In this document: positions 58,197 through 64,000 of the stretch, one piece after another | Position numbering within the stretch: position 1 is the first letter of the stretch | Layout: every line of letters begins with the position of its first letter | Origin: Clostridia bacterium | Lineage (GTDB): Bacteria; Bacillota; Clostridia; Christensenellales; Aristaeellaceae | Assembly: GCA_017448975.1 (NCBI GenBank) | Contig: JAFSKN010000029.1 | Coordinates: 20,555-84,554, forward strand | Length of the DNA: 64,000 nucleotides | Direction of reading: 5' to 3' | Translations under genes and position numbers: made by a program | Notes under the pieces: model-generated | Told to the model about the DNA's origin: nothing | Databases searched by the model: none | The model's input: the letters and a program-made list of their open reading frames with translations, nothing else

Positions 58197-59712
58197 ACGG
58201 ATTCGCGGCGCGCGCCGCAACGCCTTGTGGGGCCTCATGGAAAAGCTGCTGACGCTGGCGCTTCCCTTTCTTGCGCGCACCGTGCTGATCAACACCCTGG
58301 GCCTTGCCTATGGCGGCCTGGGCGGCCTGTTTTCCTCCATCCTGCAATTGCTGAGCTTAGGGGAACTGGGTCTTTCCAGCGCCGTGATTTTCAGCCTTTA
58401 TAAACCCCTGGCGGAAAACGGCGACGGCGCGGTGTGCGCCCTGATGAACTTCTACCGCAGGGCGTACCGGTTCATCGGCTTAGGCATGCTGGGGGCGGGG
58501 CTTCTGGCAGCGCCCTTTCTGCGTCTGCTGATCCGGGCGGACGTGCCGCCGGGGCTGCATATCGGCGCGGTCTATACGGCGTACCTCGCGAATGCCTGCG
58601 TGGGCTTCTTCGTTTTCCCGGAGTGCCGCGCCCTGCTTTCCGCCGCCCACCGCCGGGACGTGATCAGCAAATCCGCCCTGGCGGCAAGGACGCTGTGCTG
58701 CCTTATGCAATTGGCCGCGCTGCTGCTGGCCCGGAGCTACGCCCTGTACATAGTCATGCTGCCCCTGTCTTCCCTGGCGGACGGGCTGATCTGCGCTTTT
58801 TGCGCCCGGCGGGCGTACCCCCGTTTCCGCTGCCGGGGCAGCATCACGGCGGAAAAAAAGCGGGACATAGCCGAAAAAATCAAGGGCCTGTTCATCCACC
58901 GGGTCTGCGGCAGCACCCGCAACGCCCTGGACAGCATTTTCATCTCCGCTTTCCTGGGCCTTTCGGCGGTGGGCATTTACGGCAATTATTATTATATCCT
59001 TTACGCCGTGCGCGGCCTGCTGGACGCCGTGACCCAGGGCATGAGCGCGGGCGTAGGCAACAGCGTGGCGGTGGAAAGCGCGGAGAAGAACCGGCAGGAT
59101 TTGATGAATTTCACCTTCCTGTACCAATGGCTGTGCGGCTTTTGCACCGTGTGCCTGCTTGTGCTGTACCAACCCTTCATGCGGCTGTGGATGGGCGAAA
59201 GCCGGATGTTCGGCGGCGAGGCGGCGCTTGCCTTCTGCGTCTACTTTTACGTTTGGACCATGGGCGACATCAAAAGCCAGTACGCCGACGCCCGGGGCAT
59301 CTGGTGGAAGGACCGGTGGCGCACCCTGACGGAGGCCCTTTGCAACGTGGCGCTCAATTGGGCGCTGGTGCGCTCCTGCGGGGTGGTGGGCGTGATTCTG
59401 GCCACGGCCGTTTCCATCCTGCTGGTGGGCTTTCCGTGGAGCGCGCGGATTTTGTTTAAAGACTATTTCGGTCTCCGCCATCTGCCCGGCTATTTCGGCG
59501 CGCAATTGCAGTTCGCCCTGGTGACGGCGGCGGCGTGCTGCCTGACCTGGCGCCTTTCCGTCCTGCTGCCCCGGGAGGGCCTTATGGGCCTGGCTTCCAA
59601 TATGCTTTTGTGCCTTGCGGCGCCCAACCTCGTTTATCTTCTCTGCTACTGGAAAACGCCGTATTTCCGCCGCGCGCTGCCCCTGATCCGATCCGTCGTC
59701 AGGGGACGATAA
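58186..59712 (+). CDS. Polysaccharide flippase, Wzx-like
   Basis: This polytopic membrane protein of 508 aa has about twelve to fourteen hydrophobic segments (for example LLTLALPFLARTVLINTLGL; IVMLPLSSLADGLICAFCAR; FALVTAAACCLTWRLSVLL) and the start IRGARRNALWGLMEKLL, as in Wzx/MATE-like oligosaccharide translocases. It moves the lipid-linked repeat unit across the membrane. It begins with GTG (GGGAGGAAGCCCGGC before it) and overlaps the two-domain glycosyltransferase by 11 bp, then is followed 24 bp later by the polymerase. Confidence 0.87.
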   Translation: MKYERIRGARRNALWGLMEKLLTLALPFLARTVLINTLGLAYGGLGGLFSSILQLLSLGELGLSSAVIFSLYKPLAENGDGAVCALMNFYRRAYRFIGLGMLGAGLLAAPFLRLLIRADVPPGLHIGAVYTAYLANACVGFFVFPECRALLSAAHRRDVISKSALAARTLCCLMQLAALLLARSYALYIVMLPLSSLADGLICAFCARRAYPRFRCRGSITAEKKRDIAEKIKGLFIHRVCGSTRNALDSIFISAFLGLSAVGIYGNYYYILYAVRGLLDAVTQGMSAGVGNSVAVESAEKNRQDLMNFTFLYQWLCGFCTVCLLVLYQPFMRLWMGESRMFGGEAALAFCVYFYVWTMGDIKSQYADARGIWWKDRWRTLTEALCNVALNWALVRSCGVVGVILATAVSILLVGFPWSARILFKDYFGLRHLPGYFGAQLQFALVTAAACCLTWRLSVLLPREGLMGLASNMLLCLAAPNLVYLLCYWKTPYFRRALPLIRSVVRGR

Positions 59713-59736
59713 AACTGGGAAGGGAGGGAAAGCCCT

Positions 59737-60954
59737 GTGCGCCTTACGGTCAGGCTGTCGGTGCGGAAGCACGGGTATTTGGCGGCGCTGACGATCGCCA
59801 TCCTGCAGCGCACCCTGCTCAAGGGCGTGGATTGGCAGGACGCCGTCCTTCCTTATGCGGGGGCGCTTTCTCTGCTGCTGGACGGGCTTTTGATCCTGCT
59901 GCTGGCGGTCAGTTTTTTAAAGGACGTGCTGCGGCGCAAGCGCCCGCATCACATAACGGCGGTGCTGATCTTAGGGCTGCTGGCGGTTTCCGCCGCCGTC
60001 ACCCGGCAAACGGGGCTTTTGTATTCCGCCGCCTTTATCCTTTTGGCCCGGGGCATTCCCTACGCGCAAATCGTCCGAACCTTTTTCCGCGCCGCCCTGT
60101 GGTCCCTGCTCCTGTTGATTCTATTGCAGCTCGTCGGCCTTACGAAGAAAAGCGTTCCGAGCCCGGAATACAGCTTGGGCTATGCCATGGGCATGGCGCA
60201 CCCCAACAACTTCGCTTCCGCCGTGACCGTGCTGCTGTTTTCCTGGGCGTACCTGCACCGCTGGAAGCGCCGGTGGGCTGTGATCCCGGTCAGTCTGGCG
60301 GCAGGGTTTGCCGTCTATTGCTACACCATCTCCCGCACGGCCCTGGTGATCGTGCTGGTTTACTGCCTGGCGCTGATCCTTTATGAACTGCTGGCCCAGT
60401 TTCACGCCCGCCGCGCGGTGAAGGTGATCCGCTTGGGTTTCGCGGTACTGCTCATATCGTCCGTCTGGCTGATGCTGAACGCCGGGCAGGCGTTTCAATG
60501 GCTCGGCCTGGAAAGCGGAACGGAGTTCGGCCCTCTGTCCAGCGCCATGGCCCGATTCGTCAACGCCGCGGCCCTGTATCAGCAGAACGGGCTTCGTCTG
60601 TTCGGCTCCTATATCGAATTCCGCAGCCTGCGTGTGGCGCTGCAGACAAATCAGGAAGCGGTGATCCTGGATTCCGCCTATCTGTATCTGGTGATCAGCC
60701 AGGGCGTCGCGGCTACCGGCATCATGTTTTGGCTGTTCGGCCGGTCCATGCGGGCGCAGATTCGGAGAAAGCAGTATGTGCTTTTGATCCTCACGGGCGT
60801 GTTTCTGCTCAGCGGCCTGATGGAACGGTTCGCCCTGGACGCCACCATGAATTTCACCCTGCTTTCCGCGTTCAGCGCGCTGAATCGGGACGGGCCCGCG
60901 GCGGACAGACTGCGCAGGCGGATACGCATCGAGCGCCGTCCAAGCGGTAAATAG
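59737..60954 (+). CDS. O-antigen/polysaccharide polymerase, Wzy-like
   Basis: The 405-aa membrane protein has about ten hydrophobic segments (LLLDGLLILLLAVSFLKDVL; FFRAALWSLLLLILLQLVGL; LVIVLVYCLALILYELL) and a cluster of polar motifs in one outer loop (GYAMGMAHPNNFASAVTVLL; YCYTISRTALVIV; RFVNAAALYQQNGLRLFGS), typical of Wzy-type polymerases. Such proteins have poor sequence conservation, so the call rests on topology, the loop motif and position after the flippase. The start is GTG with GGGAGGG upstream. It is the last gene of the operon; no initiating phosphoglycosyl transferase is seen in the window. Confidence 0.8.
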   Translation: MRLTVRLSVRKHGYLAALTIAILQRTLLKGVDWQDAVLPYAGALSLLLDGLLILLLAVSFLKDVLRRKRPHHITAVLILGLLAVSAAVTRQTGLLYSAAFILLARGIPYAQIVRTFFRAALWSLLLLILLQLVGLTKKSVPSPEYSLGYAMGMAHPNNFASAVTVLLFSWAYLHRWKRRWAVIPVSLAAGFAVYCYTISRTALVIVLVYCLALILYELLAQFHARRAVKVIRLGFAVLLISSVWLMLNAGQAFQWLGLESGTEFGPLSSAMARFVNAAALYQQNGLRLFGSYIEFRSLRVALQTNQEAVILDSAYLYLVISQGVAATGIMFWLFGRSMRAQIRRKQYVLLILTGVFLLSGLMERFALDATMNFTLLSAFSALNRDGPAADRLRRRIRIERRPSGK

Positions 60955-60968
60955 AATTGGCAGCGCGT

Positions 60969-61514
60969 TCAAGGCGCTGCCATGTTTCTTTCCAGCTCCA
61001 ACAGGCGTTTTTTTCGTTCGATTCCGCCCGCGTAGCCAGTCAGACTGCCGTCCGCCCCCACCACCCGATGGCAGGGGATCATCAGAGAAATGGGGTTGCG
61101 GCCCACCGCGCCGCCTACCGCCCGCGCCGCGCCGGGCGGCAGGTCTAAGGACGCGGCGATTTCCCCATAGGTGACGGTGCATCCGCAGGGAATCGCCAGT
61201 AACCGCTGCCACACGGCTTTCTGAAAAGCTGTGCCCCGCGGACGCAGAAGCGGCGTGAAATCCGGTGCCTGGCCGCTAAAATACAGGTCCAGCCACCGGT
61301 CCGCCTGATCGAATAGCGCCAGGGGTTTTTCCATATGCTCCCCGGCCAGACCCTCGCCGAAGTGTTTTTGCCCTTCAAACCATAAGCCCACCAGGGCTTC
61401 CCCGTCGCTGGCCAGGGTGATCCCGCCCAACGGCGACACATAACGGCGCAAACAGTCCACGGTTTTCAGTCCTTCCGCAAAATGATGCGGCTGTTCATCG
61501 ATTGTTTTAAGCAC
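60969..61514 (-). CDS. ogt: Methylated-DNA--protein-cysteine methyltransferase
   Basis: The 181-aa suicide repair enzyme removes alkyl groups from O6 of guanine by transferring them to its own cysteine in IPCHRVVGADGSLTGYAGG. The helix-turn-helix region (YGEIAASLDLPPGAARAVGG) and the N-terminal domain (LRRYVSPLGGITLASDGEAL) are complete. The start is GTG at 61514, just 3 bp after the GH2 stop on the same strand, so translation is probably coupled. The grouping with a glycoside hydrolase is probably chance operon sharing. Confidence 0.92.
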   Translation of the reverse strand: MLKTIDEQPHHFAEGLKTVDCLRRYVSPLGGITLASDGEALVGLWFEGQKHFGEGLAGEHMEKPLALFDQADRWLDLYFSGQAPDFTPLLRPRGTAFQKAVWQRLLAIPCGCTVTYGEIAASLDLPPGAARAVGGAVGRNPISLMIPCHRVVGADGSLTGYAGGIERKKRLLELERNMAAP

Positions 61515-61517
61515 ACA

Positions 61518-63833
61518 TTAAATCAAATCGCTTCCATAAAGTTCGATTTCACATTCCGCCCGCAGGCCGGAAGCCGTAAGCACATGCAGCGCGGCCTTGC
61601 CGGGGCAGGTTCCGGCCCGGAGGCAGGCGATGGCCCGGCCGTCCAGGGTGGCGCGGCGGTTTTCCGTGTAGGGCGTCAGGTCGTCTGGCCTGCCGTTTTC
61701 GATGCCAAGCAAGGCAATATCGCCAACGGGCTGGCACAGCAGCACTTCGTCCCGGGCGGGCTGGCCGTCTTCATCCAGCAGCAGGATTTCCGCCTGAACC
61801 ACGCTTTGCCCGTCGGCGGGCAGCGCGGCAGCGTCCAGCGTAAGCCGGATGGTTGCGGCGGGATGCACGGTGGACAGGACATCTTCCGCCCCGTCGATGA
61901 CCGCCCGCAGGGTGCCCGGCTCATAGGCCACTTCCCAGCAGGCCCGGCAGCCGTCGTCATCGGTGAGCTGTTTTTTGCCCAGGGACTGGCCGTTTAAAAA
62001 CAGCTCCGCTTCCTTCGCGCCAGTATAGCAGGACACGATTTTCTTCTCCCCCGCTTCCCCTTCCCAGCGGAAATGCTCGTTCCATACGCCGTGGCGCTCG
62101 GCGTTTCCGTCCCCCACGGCGATGCGCACAAAGGGCTTATCCGTCCACAGGGCCTTGCGCTGGTAATACAGGGGCTTTTCATAGCCCGCCAAATCCAGCA
62201 TGCCCGCCTGGCTGATCCGCACCGGCCAGCCCTTGCATTCGCCCAAAAAGTCGATGCCCGTCCACAAAAACTGTGCGGACATGAAAGCGTTGTCCCGCAC
62301 GGCGTACCAGGCCCGGGGATCGTGGCTGTTTTCGCTGCCCAGAATCACCCGGCCCGGATAGGTTTTGTGGTCGTCCTGATAGAAATGCTCCCGGTAATTG
62401 TAGCCCGCTATATCCAGGGCGTCGGCGTAGCCGGTGCGGTTGGAAAGCTCCGGGAAAGAAAGCGCGCTGGTCACGGGCCGGGTATCGTCCAACTGATGAA
62501 CAAGGTCCGTCAGCTCCCGCGCAACCTTAGCCAGCCGCCCGGCGTCGGGCTTCCGGACATCGTAGAGCCGCTCCGCCGCCGGTTTGTTGGCGTCGTTGTT
62601 GCCTAAGGCTTCCCGGAACAGGGGCGTCACATAGGGGTCGTTGGGGTAGTCGATTTCATTGCCGATGCTCCACAGCACGATGGAGGGATGGTTCCAGTCC
62701 CGCTTCACCATGGAGGTCAAATCGGCCACGTGCCACTGGGGGAAATCCTCCGCGTAGCCGAAATGCTTGGGCGGGTACACGTTATGCCCCTGCCACCACT
62801 TGTTTTTCGTGCCCTCCCACTCGTCGAAGGCTTCGTCCATCACCAGCAGGCCCAGTTCGTCGCAGGCGTCCAGCAGGTCAGGGTCCGGCGGATTGTGGGC
62901 CGTGCGCAGGGCGTTGCAGCCCGCCGCCTTGAATTTGCGCAGCCGCCTCTCCCACACGTTCTTGGGCACCGCCGCGCCGAGGCACCCGGCGTCGTGATGG
63001 ACGCACACGCCCTTGAGCTTCATGTTTTTCCCGTTCAGGAAAAAGCCCGTGTCCGGGTCGAACCGGAACGTACGGACGCCGAAGGGGATTTTCACGGTAT
63101 CCTTCACTTCGCCGGAAAGCAGGGCCTGTCCCTCCAGCACATACAAAGAAGGGCTGTCCGGGCTCCACAGCCGGGGATTTTCCACGGTCAGCTCCGCCGT
63201 GCCTGTTTCTCCGGCGGCCTGGCCCTTTGCCGCGCACTGCCCGTCCGGAGTGAGCAGGCGGAACGCCGCGCCGTCCGCGCCCAAGGTTTCATAGCGCACC
63301 CGTACAACAGCCTGTTCTTCATCCGCGGAAACGGTGGAGGCGAATATGCCCCCCTCCGCGAAGCATACCGGGTCGGTGATTTCGATTTCCACATGTCGGG
63401 TGATGCCGCTGCCGGTGTACCAGCGGGAATCCGCCGTGTCGTTATGCTCCACCCGCACGGCGATCACGTTTTCGCCGGGGCGGACAAATTCGGAAACGTC
63501 ATAGGTGAAGCTGGTATAGCCGTAGGCGTGAAAGCCTAAATAATTGCTGTTCACCCACACCTTGGCATGCTTGTACACACCCTGGAAGGTGAGGCGCACC
63601 CGCTTGCCCTTTGCTTCCTCGCCCAAAGCAAACCGCTTCCGATACCAGGCGGTGCCGCCGGGCAGATAGCCCGTGCCGCTGGCGTGGCATTTATCGAAGG
63701 GATGCTCCACCGCCCAGTCGTGGGGCAGGGTCACTTTCCGCCACCCGCTGTCATCAAAGCCCATAAAATCCGCGTCGGGCACGTCGCCCAAGTGAAAACG
63801 CCAATTCCGATTGATTTTTCCCCGAACGCCCAT
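61518..63833 (-). CDS. Glycoside hydrolase family 2 (beta-galactosidase-like)
   Basis: The 771-aa cytoplasmic enzyme has the jelly-roll sugar-binding domain (NRNWRFHLGDVPDADFMGFD, RKVTLPHDWAVEHPF), an Ig-like domain, and a TIM barrel with VHHDAGCLGAAVPKNVWERR, ALRTAHNPPDPDLLDACDEL, SIVLWSIGNEIDYP (acid/base Glu in NE) and ILGSENSHDPRAW (nucleophile Glu). It could be a beta-galactosidase or a related exo-glycosidase; the sugar is not decided by the motifs. No signal peptide, so it would act on imported oligosaccharides. The ATG at 63833 is preferred to 63848 because GGGAGG lies 6 bp before it. Confidence 0.92.
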   Translation of the reverse strand: MGVRGKINRNWRFHLGDVPDADFMGFDDSGWRKVTLPHDWAVEHPFDKCHASGTGYLPGGTAWYRKRFALGEEAKGKRVRLTFQGVYKHAKVWVNSNYLGFHAYGYTSFTYDVSEFVRPGENVIAVRVEHNDTADSRWYTGSGITRHVEIEITDPVCFAEGGIFASTVSADEEQAVVRVRYETLGADGAAFRLLTPDGQCAAKGQAAGETGTAELTVENPRLWSPDSPSLYVLEGQALLSGEVKDTVKIPFGVRTFRFDPDTGFFLNGKNMKLKGVCVHHDAGCLGAAVPKNVWERRLRKFKAAGCNALRTAHNPPDPDLLDACDELGLLVMDEAFDEWEGTKNKWWQGHNVYPPKHFGYAEDFPQWHVADLTSMVKRDWNHPSIVLWSIGNEIDYPNDPYVTPLFREALGNNDANKPAAERLYDVRKPDAGRLAKVARELTDLVHQLDDTRPVTSALSFPELSNRTGYADALDIAGYNYREHFYQDDHKTYPGRVILGSENSHDPRAWYAVRDNAFMSAQFLWTGIDFLGECKGWPVRISQAGMLDLAGYEKPLYYQRKALWTDKPFVRIAVGDGNAERHGVWNEHFRWEGEAGEKKIVSCYTGAKEAELFLNGQSLGKKQLTDDDGCRACWEVAYEPGTLRAVIDGAEDVLSTVHPAATIRLTLDAAALPADGQSVVQAEILLLDEDGQPARDEVLLCQPVGDIALLGIENGRPDDLTPYTENRRATLDGRAIACLRAGTCPGKAALHVLTASGLRAECEIELYGSDLI

Positions 63834-63887
63834 AAACGCCTCCCACATATCATTTCAGAGTTCAAGAACACTTTAAGTTACAAAGGA

Positions 63888-64000
63888 GACCGGCGGGGCT
63901 TTGCCCCGCACCCCACAAGGGGGATGATCCCCCTTGACCCCGCTCCAGGCGAAGAGGCATGTATGGATTTGTCAAGCAAACGCCGCCTGCTGCTTCGTAA
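63888..64000. repeat. MITE-like hairpin element, copy 3 (cut by window end)
   Basis: GCGGGGC-TTT-GCCCCGC, ACCCC and AAGGGGGATGATCCCCCTT with GACCCCG repeat the end structure of copies 1 and 2. The following part (AAACGCCGCCTGC) resembles the reverse complement of the corresponding inner end of copy 2 (GCAGGCGGCGCTT), so this copy is oriented the other way. Confidence 0.7.

Overview
The window reads as chromosome of a GC-rich, anaerobic, probably spore-forming member of the Clostridia (Bacillota). The evidence is a one-piece pyruvate:ferredoxin oxidoreductase, cdaA/cdaR, a DUF2953-ytfJ-D,D-carboxypeptidase group typical of sporulation loci, floA/nfeD, a HrcA-type CIRCE box before htpG, class B sortase biology and Tn4451-type large serine recombinases. 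No rRNA, tRNA or CRISPR array was seen. The species cannot be named from the sequence alone.

Positions 1-17640 are mobile DNA. A large serine recombinase gene of an outer element, which continues off the left edge, is cut in two: its N-terminal part lies at 62-472 and its C-terminal part at 16328-17593. Between them sits an inner 15.86-kb mobilizable element. From left to right the inner element carries a leftward cargo operon (class B sortase, an 1837-aa sortase-anchored surface protein, a PPIC-type foldase), an intact IS1380-family insertion (8654-10303, 18-bp inverted repeats, CATAA duplication), a small zinc-ribbon-like protein, an XRE regulator with a dyad operator, two small coiled-coil proteins, a putative IncQ-like oriT, a MobA/MobL relaxase that seems to start at ATT, a TnpW-like protein and its own serine recombinase next to the right end. 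Joining the two flanks at the shared AAYGAG motif restores a 557-codon recombinase.

From 17.6 to 45.7 kb the DNA is ordinary core chromosome: an rRNA m5C methyltransferase and the cdaA-cdaR operon; a xpaC-telA-lemA-TPM envelope-stress-like operon ending in a phosphodiesterase; mrp; htpG; ydcF-radC; PFOR; the DUF2953-ytfJ-dac group, where dac appears frameshifted just before its membrane anchor; a DUF1934 pair; an ECF sigma/anti-sigma pair; and a secreted 5'-nucleotidase. From 45.8 to 48.4 kb there is a more AT-rich islet with a Fic AMP-transferase flanked by a 14-bp direct repeat, a small XRE regulator with two operator-like dyads on a promoter, and a small lipoprotein.

From 48.4 to 64 kb come nfeD-floA, a LytTR response regulator, an rluB-like pseudouridine synthase, and a polysaccharide locus (GT4, two WbsX-like proteins, a GT2/capsule-synthesis fusion, a Wzx-like flippase, a Wzy-like polymerase). 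An ogt/GH2 pair follows on the other strand.

Two families of non-coding repeats run through the chromosomal part. One is a ~395-bp MITE-like element with GC-hairpin inverted ends and a conserved multi-hairpin core (two full copies and one cut by the window edge). The other is a set of at least seven intergenic stem-loop cassettes built from 9-mers such as GAGTTGAGA on one side and TCTCAACTC on the other.
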